Assembly (NCBI RefSeq): GCF_000283155.1
Contig: NW_004454178.1
Location: 4,615,836-4,679,835, forward strand
Direction: 5' to 3'
Length of the DNA stretch: 64,000 bases
Source: Ceratotherium simum simum
Taxonomy: Eukaryota; Chordata; Mammalia; Perissodactyla; Rhinocerotidae
The notes under the pieces were generated by a model, which searched no databases, was not told the DNA's origin, and was given only the letters and a program-made list of their open reading frames with translations. This document shows, piece after piece, positions 46,418 through 58,829 of this stretch; within the stretch, counting starts at the first letter, position 1, and every line of letters begins with the position of its first letter. The position numbers and the translations under genes were made by a program.

Positions 46418-48514
46418 TTTTTTGTCATGCTCCACCCTACCCCTGAAAAAATAGCCATGAGCATGATAATTATGGCTAAAGGATAAGATCAATGGACTGG
46501 TAAAGGCAGACTTATGTTGGCAAGATTTTTTCTTCACTTGGTAGGAAGCTGATGGGTCACATTTTAGGTCTTTGATCTGCTTAATTGCTTGCCTAATTGT
46601 GTGATGGTTATCAGTGACGTATTTTTTTTTCCTGAAAAAATCTCTTCCTCAAAATGAGTAAAATAATCACTTTAATGGAAAAAGACTTAAAATTTGGAAA
46701 TCACCTAACTGTAACCATAACTTGCATGGGTTTAGCATTACTCTTCGTGCAAGCCGTTTTGACTTAATTGTTGATGTATTTTTAAGGTTTCATTACTTTT
46801 CAGGTTTAAAGTAGAGTTATATTGTTATATTAATAAAATATAAGGCAGCTTATTTGGTAATTGAGGACTAATTTTTTAAGTACTGGGAATACTCTTTCTT
46901 TTAGACTGTAATTACGGCTACGTTCATTGTGGCAAATTATGCATGCATTATTTGACCTTTAAACCCCATAATAAAATCTGTACATTACTGTTTTGGGGCT
47001 TTTGTTTAGTGGCACAGATATTTATATAACCAAAATCTAAGTTATATTTATAAGAAAAAAATTTCTCTGAACCTCTACATTTTTTAGAATCCACTTTCTC
47101 TTAATGGTAAGAAACAGAGAATATTTTAATGGCAGAAATGGGACAGGATATAATTACTAAATGAGTTTTAAATTCATAATCAAACATTTGTGTTCATTTC
47201 TATAGTCTTGTAAAATAGGTCTACATCACATAATCTCTTTTGAGGTTAATGAAATACGAAAGCAATCTAACATTCCATATAATACATGGGTTAATTGTGG
47301 GTTTTGAATAATTTTGTCCTAAAGATTATAATTTTATTTTTCTTGAATTCACAAAGCTTTAGAATCTTATGAAATATAATTCTTTCATATGAAGGAGCAT
47401 CTACTGGATTAGTAATACAAGCAAGGGACTGAGAACTTGATCTGAATAATGTATATCATTATCATGGAACATATATTGCACACTTATGTTTTGTATATTT
47501 TGAAAGGAAATTTATTTTCTTGACAGTCTCCTCAGAGATATTTGGTGTTTATATATCTTTTCTTTTATTTTGTTTTTATTTTCGTGATTTATTTAATAGT
47601 AAGAAACAAGATGTATATGTTTTTTACCAAAAAAAATTATATATACAATTTGTGTATAAGCATTCAATTCTATTGCATATATCTTGCCACTTAGATAAGT
47701 TTACTAAAGAAATGAATTGTTAAAAATAGGAGATGACTATATGATGTTTAATGCATCGCTTGCCAAAGTATTATTTTGTTAATATCCAACACTAGATATT
47801 GTGGAACGTTTGTGCATTGAAAGAGGAGCTATTAATGTAGTATGTTCATCTCCTTCTGTATATGAACTGCCATTGAATGGAGAGGTAGACATTTCCCTGA
47901 TGTTAATATGTAAGTTTTCTGTATTTCCAGAGGAGCTGAAAGGCAAAACTAATTTATCCAAAAAAATATTTTTTAACATTATTAGAGATGTTTATATAGA
48001 ATAACATTCATCACCACTCTTCACTGTCTGTTAAACCAGTAATTCTCATGATTAGCTATGACAAAGATAGAGAAAGGGTATATTACTGTTGTCAGAAGAG
48101 GGAATAGAAAACCAACAATTCTCTGTTATATGCCCGCAGCAAAGTACTGATCAATAGTTTCGGATCTTTTACAGCCTTTGCCTGTAACCTAACTTAGAAA
48201 GAAATCCATAGAGATAGTTCTTTAGGTGGGTTGGTAGGAAGCAAGAATCCATCAATCACTTCTTTTCATTAGAGTCTACATTTCCGGTGAGCATTAAAAG
48301 ACTGAAAACACCAGCAGATAACCATCTGGCTTTTTCCCCCTCCCACACTAAGCACTAGATATAGACCATCATTGTTACATACGTTTGAGGGCTTCAGGTA
48401 TTAAAGAAATTGAAGAGATACTTTAAACCCAATTATTATGTGATTTAAAGTTAGAAAAATAAATTAGTTTAGAAATTTGAAAGTGATTCGTCAGTGTGGA
48501 AATAACAAAAATCA
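46414..48514. other. Unassigned AT-rich DNA with a possible exon
   Basis: No repeat family recognised. The only feature of interest is the open frame at 47783-48004, described separately. Confidence 0.4.
47796..47909 (+). other. Possible 114-nt symmetric coding exon (unproven)
   Basis: An AG at 47794-47795 could act as acceptor, and GTAAGT at 47910-47915 is a strong donor sequence. Between them 114 nt stay open in the frame starting ATT at 47798 (IVERLCIERGAINVV followed by CSSPSVYELPLNGEVDISL). Both ends would fall in phase 1, so the exon could be included or skipped without a frameshift. The upstream pyrimidine tract is weak, and I do not recognise the protein. Chance is a serious alternative for a 37-codon open stretch. 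Confidence 0.15.
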
Positions 48515-48680
48515 TAATAAGAACAAACATTCAATTGAGCACCTAATAAGTGACAGATGCTTCCCTAAGTGCTTTCTATGTGCTTTAATTTAAATTTTAT
48601 TTAATCCTCAACATTTATCTTCTACAAACTAGGAAATAAATGTACAGACAGGTAACTCAAGTGAGCTGTTCCAAGTATGG
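48515..48680 (+). mobile_element. MIR SINE (sense)
   Basis: 'cattcaattgagcacctaat', 'aagtgacagatgcttcccta', 'agtgctttctatgtgcttta', 'tttaatcctcaacatttatc' follow the MIR 5' half (tgagcgcttactatgtgccaggc, ctaagcgctttacatg, taatcctcacaac). Confidence 0.65.
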
Positions 48681-51119
48681 AGAACGTTATTTTAGAAGTC
48701 TTAAGAAAATTATAGTAAGGAAAAGCCTTGTTTCTTATATATCTCAAGAAAGCTTATTTTTCTACAAGCAATTTCTAGGAAAAAGCTGATTTTTAGAATT
48801 TAATATTTCATATTGTTTCAGAAATTGTTTCATAAAGCCAGTCATAGAGAACCAGACAATCCATGGAGACTAAAGCCATGCAGTTGGCCCACGTTAGTCA
48901 GAACCATCTACAAGTTCATCAAAGCAGCAGCAAACCTGGAAACACAGGGCACAGTAGCAGCTACCTAAAAGCTATGAGGATCAGATGCAGCATGCCCCAA
49001 GATCATGGAAACTACGTTATTTTAGTCTTCCAAATGCTAGTGCTTGTCGTTTTCTTCAAGATTTGGAATTCAGAGAGCTAATTAATACACACCCTTTTTC
49101 CTTGATCAAGCTAAGAACTCATTGAGAGCTAAACACAAGACTCTGAAAGATGGAGATAAATATTAGCTTTTACCGATTATGGTTAGATTAGATGGATATT
49201 TTGATATGTGGCCACAATGGGCTTTCTACTACTCCACTCTTTCAAATAGGCTAGCCTACTGGGGGAAAGATAATGCTGAGTGATACCTGGCTTACACAGA
49301 AGAGCTGAAAATGTGTGTTCACTGCGGGCAGAATGATCCAGAGAAGAGAAAGAAGCTAGAAGGAGCCGAGCATTGTAAAGCTAACTCTTTACTCCAAGGT
49401 TGCCATGCAGCCACACAGATAAGTTTTTCCTGCATCCTCAGAAGGAGTGAATGATGGGGTGGACAGAGGCCAGGAGTGCAACCTTTAAGGGAAAATCCTC
49501 ATTAAAAACACAAGGCCTGGTGAGAGGCTTTCCTCTAACAATCTTTTATAATTACACTAAAAATTATAACTATAATTATAATGTGGAAATTGTAATGATG
49601 TTATATAAAGCGTCTGTAAGAGTTGTGGCTTGTTCCTAGTTCAGAGCAGCAGGTGTGTGTGGCAGTAACATTAGGAATAAGGAAGCTAAAGCCTAAAGGT
49701 GAAGGAGCTGGTTGCCTTCTAATTGCCGTCCTCACCTCTTCAGACGGTCAGAGAGCAGAAGGTTAGAACAGGGAACACTCATTTTGCGTAAAGATTTTCC
49801 ACTTCTCTTGACGTTCCCAGCAACTCAGTAGCATGACTGAATGAAACCTGAAATAGCATATGGGCAAAGCTAGGTGGGAGGGGTTTCCAGTGCAAGAGTT
49901 CTGCCTCAGCCAAATTAACACTCGAAGATCAGATGGAAAACATGAAGTCAGAAAGAAAGAAGAACGAAAATTACTGGGAAATTATGGTAATTGGTAAAGA
50001 GGGACTACAGTTGATAGAAAGGAATGAAAACAATGATTTCAGTCATCTCTGATTTCTAACAGGACGCAGGGACTGACAGCAAAATATTCTGACTGGTAAA
50101 AGATTATTAGGCCACAGAAAATTAATTCACATGAAATTTGAAAAATGTATCATTTTATGTAATATTCACCGTATTTACCAGTTTTCAGAAGACAAAATTA
50201 AATGCCTCAGATTACAAATCCAATAACACAGAAAGGATATTTTATTTCTCCTCATTTTGTTGATTAGTGAAATCCTGAACTCATCGTAAATAGTGAATAA
50301 ATGCTAATTGATTATGGATAAGGTGTAGGCTCTAAGAGACATAGATTATTTTAAAAATTAGTTTTAAATATTCAAAGCTATAGCCAAGTTTTTACTATAT
50401 TTATCAATGGAGAAAAACACTGTCATAAATAGTAAATACTTTTTGAAAACGATTTTTAGTTATTCATCTATATGTTATATAACTCTTTTTGAACTTGACT
50501 TGCTTTCCAAATTAAAGGTCATCATAGGATAATAATAAAATAATTTTACATTCATAGCAATACAGATAAATTGAAAATACAGAAAGAAGCGCCAAAAGAA
50601 AGAAGAGCCAAAATATACTGAGTGGCAGTGGAGAGCGAGCACACACACAAAATTGTGTTTTTCACAACGCACATATAACGTGGTACATATCCAAGTGGGA
50701 AGTCCCAATGTCCGATGACTGTGACTCTAAATGCTATGATTTATACAATAACTTAAACTCTTTTCTCTTGTTCAAACTGCAATAAAAAACAAATGTACAT
50801 GATATTAAGCGGAAAAACAGTTTTTAAATTGTTAATATTTTATTTTGCTTTTCTATATCTAGTTACATTCTTAATCATAATGAACACAAAAGGTGATAAT
50901 AAACTCAAAGTAATATATACACAAGAAATTTTTTTATTTCAATAACAGTAAATGGGGAAAATGTAAAATGAATGTTTTTTCTGATTCTAAAAAAGAAATA
51001 TCTCAAATGGCACAAAGTATTATAAAATAATGCATCTGTATCATTTAGTATTTTTCATCTTAAATTTGTGTAAAAAAAAAAAATCCATAAGCCCTCAGTA
51101 ATAACCCGTAAGTGTTTAA
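48681..51119. other. Unassigned DNA
   Basis: No named repeat or credible gene. The 72-aa frame at 48863-49081 has a hydrophobic end (YVILVFQMLVLVVFF) but no other support. Confidence 0.4.
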
Positions 51120-51480
51120 TGCTCAGACATCTGAGGTAGTTGTCTAGGCAATTCTGCTGTTTGTAGCTGGGGTGGTGGTTCTTCTGGTCTTGGCTGAGCT
51201 CCCTCACATGTGTGTGGCTCAGCTGATCTGGTATGGGGTGAAAATCAGGACATCTTGGCTCTGCTCCATGTGTCTCTCATCCTCCGTCAGGCTAGGGAAG
51301 GTACATTGCTCTCATGCCAGTGATAGAGGGCTGAAGGGAGAGAGAACCTAGTCATTGCAAACACTCTTGAAGCCTTTTGAGTGTGCCACATTTACTAACG
51401 TCTCACTGGCTAGTGCAAGTCACATGGTCAGTCCCCTATTCAGAGTTGGGAGAGTTACCACAAAGTTACGTTGCAAAGCA
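51120..51480 (+). repeat. Old interspersed repeat, family uncertain
   Basis: 'ggtggttcttctggtcttgg', 'ctgagctccctcacatgtgt', 'gctctgctccatgtgtctct', 'catcctccgtcaggctaggg', 'gctagtgcaagtcacatggt' follow a common mammalian repeat consensus (cacgtggtctctcatcctcc, gcaggctagcc, ggccaaagcaagtcaca) that I recognise but cannot name. Confidence 0.45.
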
Positions 51481-51555
51481 ATTAAGTGCAGGATTGGGTG
51501 GTGGTAGAGAAAATAGCAATGGTCTCAAGAGCTGATGTTTATTTATATTATAGTA

Positions 51556-51731
51556 ATTTTTTTTTTTTTTTGAGTAAGTTTGGCCCTGAGCTAACATCTG
51601 TTGCCAATCTTCCTCCTTTTTTTTCCCCCAAAGCCCCAGTAGATAGTTGCATGTCATGGTTGTACATCCTTCTAGTTGCTCCATGTGGGACACCGCCTCA
51701 GCATGGCTTGATGAGTGGTGAGTAAATCCGT
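51556..51731 (-). mobile_element. ERE SINE (antisense), cut by the assembly gap
   Basis: T-run, then 'tttggccctgagctaacatc', 'aaagccccagtagatagttg', 'gacaccgcctcagcatggct', 'tgatgagtggtgagtaaatc'. The tail and middle are present. The tRNA-like head lies in the gap. Confidence 0.92.
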
Positions 51732-52096
51732 NNNNNNNNNNNNNNNNNNNNNNNNNNNNNNNNNNNNNNNNNNNNNNNNNNNNNNNNNNNNNNNNNNNNN
51801 NNNNNNNNNNNNNNNNNNNNNNNNNNNNNNNNNNNNNNNNNNNNNNNNNNNNNNNNNNNNNNNNNNNNNNNNNNNNNNNNNNNNNNNNNNNNNNNNNNNN
51901 NNNNNNNNNNNNNNNNNNNNNNNNNNNNNNNNNNNNNNNNNNNNNNNNNNNNNNNNNNNNNNNNNNNNNNNNNNNNNNNNNNNNNNNNNNNNNNNNNNNN
52001 NNNNNNNNNNNNNNNNNNNNNNNNNNNNNNNNNNNNNNNNNNNNNNNNNNNNNNNNNNNNNNNNNNNNNNNNNNNNNNNNNNNNNNNNNNNNNNNN
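51732..52096. other. Assembly gap (365 N)
   Basis: Undetermined bases. The left flank is an ERE middle and the right flank is an L1 3' UTR, so the missing DNA must include the ERE head and probably the L1 3' terminus with its poly-T. The open frames of 133 and 227 codons that cross it are artefacts. Confidence 1.
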
Positions 52097-52860
52097 TCCC
52101 CTCTGGTAACCACTAATCTGTTCTCTTTATCCATGTGTTTATCTTCCACATATGAGTGAAATCATGCAGTGTTTGTCTTTCTCTGTCTGGATCAGTTTGC
52201 TTAACATCATACCCTCAAGGGCCATCCATGTTGTTGCAAATGAGACAATTTTGTCTTTTTTATGGCTGAATAGTATTCTTTTGAAAATATATATCACATC
52301 TTCTTTATCCACTCATCAGTTAATGGACACTTGGGTTGCTTCCACATCTTAGCTATTGTGAATAATGCTGCCGCAAGATAATAGCGGTGCATAGATCTCT
52401 TTGAATTGTCAATTTCATGTTCTTTGGATAAATACTCAGTAGTGGGATAGCTGGATCATGTGGTATTTCTATTTTTAATTTTTTGGAGAAATCTCCACAC
52501 TATTTTCCATTTTGGCTGCACCAGTTTGCCTTCCCACCAGCAGTGCATGAGGGTTCCTTTTTCTCCACATCCTCTCCAACATTATTTATTTTTTGTCTTG
52601 TTAATTAAAGCCATTCTGACAGGTGTAAGGCAATATCTCATTGTAGTTTTGATTTGCTTTTCCCTAATAATTAGTGCCATTGAACATCTTTTCATGTGTT
52701 TGTTGGCCATCTGTATATCTTCTTTGAAAAAATGGCTGTTCATATCCTCTGCCCATTTTTTGATCAGGTTGTTCATTTTTTTTGTTGTTGAGTTGTATGA
52801 GTTCTTTATATATTTTGGAAATTAAAGGACTGGTACAACTCAACAACAAACAAACAGACC
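52097..52860 (-). mobile_element. L1 3' region (antisense) with inverted 5' tip
   Basis: Reverse L1 text: 'ctggtaaccactaatctgtt', 'atggctgaatagtattct', 'tggacacttgggttgcttcc', 'agtgggatagctggatcatg', 'cttcccaccagcagtgcatg', 'ttctgacaggtgtaaggcaa', up to about 52826. The antisense frame 52776-52582 still reads [20 protein letters not shown] and so on, an L1 ORF2 C-terminal segment. From 52834 to 52850 the sequence tacaactcaacaacaaa is the exact inverse of 52781-52797, so the 5' tip is inverted (twin priming). Confidence 0.88.
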
Positions 52861-53788
52861 CAGTTTATTCTTAAGGATATTTTTACTTTTATCAATGTTG
52901 CTAAACAAAAATAAAAGAAAAATAGTTTTCATAATTATTCCCAATTGTATGTATTTTTATATTGGAGCCATATATTTTTGTCATAAAGAGAATAATCAAA
53001 GGTTATTTGGGGGAAAAATAGCTACACAAGGCAGAACATAATCATAGTCATAGTCAGATGATTTAAGTGAGGTAAATTCATCTGTCAATTCTTTTTCACA
53101 AGTTAAAATATATCAAAAACTATCATAAATATACAAAAATTTCTGTGATTCTTAGAGAGGTTGAAAGTTATTGTTTCAAAAATTAGTTTCATATCTATTT
53201 TTTTGGTAAAGAGAGCTTACCATTGACAATCAATTATTTTTTAATAATCTAATAAAACCAGTTGAAGCCTGTTTGGAAAGATTTAGAATATATAAATACA
53301 TATATAATATATTATGGTACAGTATAATATAATATACGTAATATTATATACATGTAGTATATGTGCCTTTGCCCCTGCTGAAATTACCTGCCTAAAGTGC
53401 CTAAACAAACTCCTCTGAGAACAAGATGCACCTCATCATTTCATTGCGGAGGAAAGTAAAATGGTTTATTTCACATCCCTTTCTTTGCCTACAGTTTTCT
53501 GACTTAATTACAATGTTCTTGTGTGGTTCAAAACTGATAAAAAAATATCATTAAGAAAACCAGACCATGGCATAGAACTGATTTCCATCTAGAATTGTTT
53601 GATTAATTTAACAAAAAATAATATAATTATAATTAAGATATTAATGGATCTGTTATTATCAGAAACAACTGATCTAATACAGTGAGACCTCATCATATTA
53701 GACTTAAAATTTTAGAAACTATAATTTCATATTCCATGAAAGAGACTACATGTTTTGGAAGAAATTTAATTCCTTTGTTACTCACTGT
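52861..53788. other. Unassigned AT-rich DNA
   Basis: Includes a TA-rich stretch at 53289-53350. No gene or named repeat recognised. Confidence 0.45.
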
Positions 53789-54340
53789 AAGACTGTTTTA
53801 GTTTTCTATTGCTGCTACAACAGAATACCACAAATTTAGTGACTTAAACCAACGTCAATTTCTTATCTCACAGTTTTGTAGGTCAGAAGTCTGGGCCGTC
53901 CCACTGAGTCCCCTGCTTAGGATCTCACTGGGCTAAAATCAACATATCGGCAGTTCTGGGCTCTTGTCAGGAGGCCCTGAAGCGAATCCACTACCAGGAT
54001 CGTTCAGATGGTGGACAGAATTCAGTTCTGAGTAGTTGTAAGACGGAGGTTCCTGTTTCCTTGCTGGCTCTCAGGGTGGGGATAGTCTCATCTTCTAGAG
54101 GTTGGCCATATTCTGTGACTCATGTTCCCTTTCCTCCCTTTTTAAGGCCAACGAGGTGAATCAACCTTCTCATGCTTCGAATCTCTCTGACTTATACTTC
54201 TGCCTTATTTTTCTTGCTTTTAATGGCTCCTGGGATTAGACAAGACCCTTCAGTAGCTTTCCTTACTTTAAGCATATTCACAGATTCCAGAGATTTGGGC
54301 ATGGACATCTTTGGGAGACAATTCTGCGTACTACAAGGAC
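53789..54340 (-). mobile_element. Complete solo LTR, MLT1/MaLR type, reverse, near-perfect TSD
   Basis: The LTR runs from TGTTTTAGTTTTC (53794) to GTACTACA (54335), 542 bp. It is flanked by AAGAC (53789-53793) and AGGAC (54336-54340), one mismatch. 'gtaggtcagaagtctgggc', 'gatctcactgggctaaaatc', 'gcatattcacagattccaga' and 'catggacatctttggg' are the reverse complement of the same LTR family as 3654-4157. Opposed frames at 54172-54395 are inside it. Confidence 0.82.
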
Positions 54341-54399
54341 TCACTAAATATCTACTATATGAGAAATAGCTGCCAAAAGTATTTAAAATAATCATTGGA

Positions 54400-54600
54400 A
54401 TAGTTAAACTTTATTGAACACCAGGCATTAAGCTTAACATGGTTCATGAATTATCTCATCTAATCTCCTGTATGAGTTAAAGAGACTTATTGTCCCTATT
54501 TTATGGAAGAGGAAACCAAGGCTTAGGTATCTTTTCCAAGTGCCAGGTCCAGGGTACACAGACCACAGAGTCTTCAGGGTAACTACTATATAGAGCTCCA
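54400..54600 (+). mobile_element. MIR SINE (sense)
   Basis: 'ttattgaacaccaggcatta', 'gaattatctcatctaatctc', 'cctattttatggaagaggaa', 'accaaggcttaggtatcttt' and 'gtccagggtacacagacc' follow MIR order almost end to end. Confidence 0.7.
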
Positions 54601-57600
54601 TTGCTTAAACTATTGCTGTGATTGTTTTAGCCAAAAAAATATATATATTTTATCATAACATCTGAAATCCTTTTTATTTTTGTCAAACTAATAACATTTA
54701 TGCTATAAAAAATAATTTCCTTTTGGTAAAAATGTTCTAGAATAAGAATGATTTTTATTAATATATTTGCAACTTGGAGTTCAGAATTGTCAGTGCCTAA
54801 GTTTATCCAAAATGAACTAAAAAAGTATTTCCCGTGACTATCTACCCACATCACTCTTTTTTTCCCGTGTTTTACATATTGCTTCAGTGCACTAGCAATA
54901 CTGACAAAGATGTGGGGGAGGGGCAGGAGGAGCAGCTGATCTGTTATATAAGAGGATGGAAAGCTAGCAAGTAGAGTTAAAATAAAATAAGTGAAGTTAT
55001 TAAATCAGATGAAATTTTACAGGTCACCGAAACCTTGTACTGAGAAGAGATAAAGCAGAGTGTGCACAGGACCACAGACTCTTGTGTGTTCTTATACCTA
55101 CATGAGTGAGGTAAAGAGGAAACAACAAGACCCTGGGGGAGTTTAAACAAGCAGGATAAAGGGGTTGATAAACACTCCAGCAAACACTTGCCCCCTCTCC
55201 TGGTTGCCATTGCGCTGAGATTCCCTTCCCTTGCTAAGGACAACAAAATGTTGAAACAAACAAGCTACAAACACACACACACACACACACACACCCAGAG
55301 AGAGGCATACATGTGCACATGATGCGAAAGTAACTGCAGTCAAGCCATATGGGATAGGGAACACTTTTGGGGTCTGCACTGCAGATGGTGAACCCCGCAA
55401 TAAGGGAAGCAATTTGAGTTATTCATAAAAAGACAATTGATGAAACGATGTGCTTGAGAGAATTGGGAATGGTGCATACCTTTTATTTCTCCCACTGAAT
55501 GTGGTGGAACTCAGGGTAGATAATAAGTCACGGAACTGAATATCTGTGCAGTTTCTCTTGGTCTAACTGGTTGTAATATTGAGCTGGATGAGAACAGATG
55601 CTCTAGTGCTTACTTGAGGTTGTAGCAGCTTGCCGATTGGATTGCTCCCTCTCTCCCTTTTCTAACCCAGAGTGCGTAGTTGGAATAGAACAGGGAGTCA
55701 ATACACACTTCTTTATTTTTGCTTCTTTCACGTGGAGTACCTGGGAGATGTCAGCAGCATTTAAGACTCAGAGACAAATGCATGCGAATAAAATACAGAT
55801 AAAGCAGGATCTCACTGATGGCAAATTTTCCGGACCCATTTCATGTCTGTTCCCTGCTATTCTTAATCTGGCATTAGTTGGACCCATTTCTGTCTAGTTG
55901 GTTCCCTCTTCAGGATTTATGACCCACAGTCTTCTGTGTTTATCTACTCTCACCTTGGCCCTATCAGCCACCTAATCCCGCTCCTTAAACTTACACTTTT
56001 CATTGCATTCATCAACTCGGGCTGTATACACCTGGTGGCCAACCATGACTTGAACTTGTTTGTGTTTTCTAGCAACTTTATTGAGATGTTTTTTATCATT
56101 TCATCAGTTCTTACTCGTGTCCCCTTCCTCCTACTCCCTTTCCTCTCCCCCCTCCACTGGAAACTGAGGGGGGCTTTCTCCTTACAGCTCTTCTTCAGCT
56201 TCTGTCTCTGACATCACCAGCCACAAACAGTCACTGAGTGCCACACTCAGAGATTAGTTCCCTTTTCTTGTCCCCATCAGTCCTGCGACATGGCCTCTGA
56301 GACAAATGAGGCCTGATGATGTGAACTCGTTGAGTCTTAGCACACCTCTTCGTGTAGAAATTGAGACCCAGAATGATTTAAGTAACTTATGATCATTTCA
56401 ATATATCTCCTAAATTCCAAAACTTACTTAGTAAAATAGTGCTGAATTTTATTGAAGACTCTTCAATAATAAAACAACCATAAATAGTTAATTTTGGCTT
56501 TCTAATTTATTTATCAAATAGGTACCAAAAATAAGTTGTCCATAGTTAAACATCTTCACAATCATCACATTGGCTTGGTGGTTTCTCATAAATTGGGCCA
56601 AGTTCAGAACAGAATTCTGTACTATTCTTCAACATGTAAATTTACCTCAATTCCAAGTCTTAAGTAGTAATACTTCCAATTATTCCTAGGTTATATGTAG
56701 GTTGTATTTCTAAATATCCTCCTGGAAGAGATATTTTTATATAGAGCCTTTACTTTGGGGAAGTTTGACTTCAACTTAAAAAATCGTCTACTCTGTGTCA
56801 CTATTATACTAAGGAGATGTGAAATGGAAAATTTTATATTCATGACTGCACAGAATTCTTGTAAATTGCTGAAACATGGAACAACCAAATAAACTTTGTT
56901 ATTGAAATGGGTTTCTTAAGAACATAAATGTGTAATGTCACTTCTCAAACTTGTTAAACCATATAAATCTTCAGCGATTTCATAACCTGGAGCACGGTTT
57001 GTATAAAACTATGTAGCATAAAATGTTCAGCTGCTAAGTTAGCAGAAAGGTTCCAGGAGATGTGTTCATAAATCTGGAGATAGTTAACCTGTTTCATTGA
57101 TCTTCCTCATTCCATTTACCAAAATAGTGGGGCCTGGCTTCCCCTGTTTTGGAGTTTATAAATTATATTTAGTTGTCTTGTATAGTCTGTGTATTCTGAA
57201 ATAGCCTTTCTTTAACTTAATAGAAAGTTCAACAACTTCTGGAGAAAATGGAAATGATATTGTTCATATTAAGAGTGTCCTTTCCTAAGTTTTGTTTTAT
57301 TAGATAAATAAAACAAGAATGAAGCAAAGGAGACAGGATAAATGATGCCACGTTTTTGAATGTGAGGAAATAGAAACATAGTATAAGTCAAATGACTTTT
57401 GTTCAAGGCCATTGGTCCCCAGGTCTTAAGAATTTTCATTTGGAGGATAACTGTGAAATGGCCTGGCTTGTGCACTTACTAGGGCAGAAGCTCCCCAATC
57501 CCGAGAAACAAAGAGATCCAGCTGTGTAGATGAGGTGATGTGTATTTTGAAAGATTATTAGGCTACATATTCGAATACATGTTGACTTTCCATAAATGAT

Positions 57601-58825
57601 GTTTGAGTTGAGTGTTGGTGGAAAATCTTTATGCATGTACGTGTATTGGGGGAATTAAAAATCTAAAAATACAAAACTGTAGATTTGTATTTTTCAACAG
57701 AGCATTTATAGAAGAGGTAACTAAGTAGTATTTTGTTAAAATAATAAAAATAGTATTACCGTTAGTTATAGTTGATTTAATTTAATTGCAAATAGCTAAA
57801 ATTTGACTTTATTTAACCTGAAGACTTTTCCTAGAAAACAGATAATGTTTGAAATTAAACTAAAACTTTAGTTTAAAAGTATAAATGTGTACTATCTAAT
57901 TTCAGAATAAAATGTAGAGTTTTGGAAAGTTGTGTGGAACTGCTTATTTATGTAGGGTGAGAAAACAAACAATTTATATCTTGTTAAAAGGGGTTTGGGT
58001 TTAGTCTGTAAACTGATAGTATGGATGAATGGTATGATGTTACCTAATGTGCGTGAATTTGTTCTTTCGATGAATGGACTTTTGAATCACAATATCTATT
58101 AAGTATCTACGTCACTGCTTAAGGCCTTTCCCCACAGATGAGCCAGAATACACATCCAGTCTTGCCTGGGTCTACTTCACTGATGGTTGGGATTAATGCT
58201 ACCAGCCAGGTAGTGAGGCAAGGGGAGGACTATTTGGTACCAACTCACTCCTAATTTACTGTACATATATGATTGGAAGAACACTGGGCAAGAACAATAA
58301 AAAGGACTTTATGACTACACTCCAGGGCATTATTAATGAATCCATAAACTGTGAAAATGCCCCACCTATTTAGTAAAAGTGAAAGGAAGGTGTTACTTTT
58401 CAGATCCCGACAATATAAATCCTACTTAGCTTTGAATAACATCTATAATATCACAATTCTTAAACTTAAAGTGCCAGAGAAGTATTAAGATATCATATTT
58501 TCACGTTTTCTTAGCTGACTTCTGAAAATAAATGAAACCTGATGTCTTATTTTGACAGATTTCTAATTATTTTGTTTTGTGCACACATTTGTTTTATGGC
58601 TTTTATTCCATTTTACTTTGCACTTTTTAAAGTACATTTAATTGTTTAACGTTCTTTTTTGGTGAGAATAACTATGAGTTGACTCTTCCTAAAGATAATG
58701 GTGAAAATGTTAATATACTAAGGTAGCATCTGTCATAATATGAGGAGCTGTTTGTTAAATGGATCTAAAGCCATTGTTCTTAGGTCACTACTGTACACCC
58801 CTAGCTAATGTTCTGGTTTCTTCTC
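54601..58825. other. Unassigned DNA
   Basis: No named repeat or gene apart from the (CA)n below. 55600-56260 is pyrimidine-rich with open frames of 86 and 91 codons (55637-55897, 55936-56211), which I cannot link to any protein. 56290-56400 faintly resembles a MIR. Confidence 0.4.
55270..55295. repeat. (CA)n microsatellite
   Basis: About thirteen CA dinucleotides. The minus frame over it reads a VCVCVCV stretch and is an artefact. Confidence 0.92.
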
Positions 58826-58829
58826 TTGC

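Noticed and set aside
46328..46537. Ser/Leu-repeat ORF
   Set aside because: Produced by the (GA)n microsatellite read on the minus strand.
51466..52149. 227-codon and 133-codon ORFs across the gap
   Set aside because: Most residues are undetermined because the frames run through 365 N. The known ends are ERE or L1 sequence.
3649..54340. A single provirus bounded by the LTRs at 3654 and 53794
   Set aside because: They are in opposite orientation, 50 kb apart, each has its own target duplication, and no internal retroviral genes were seen between them.
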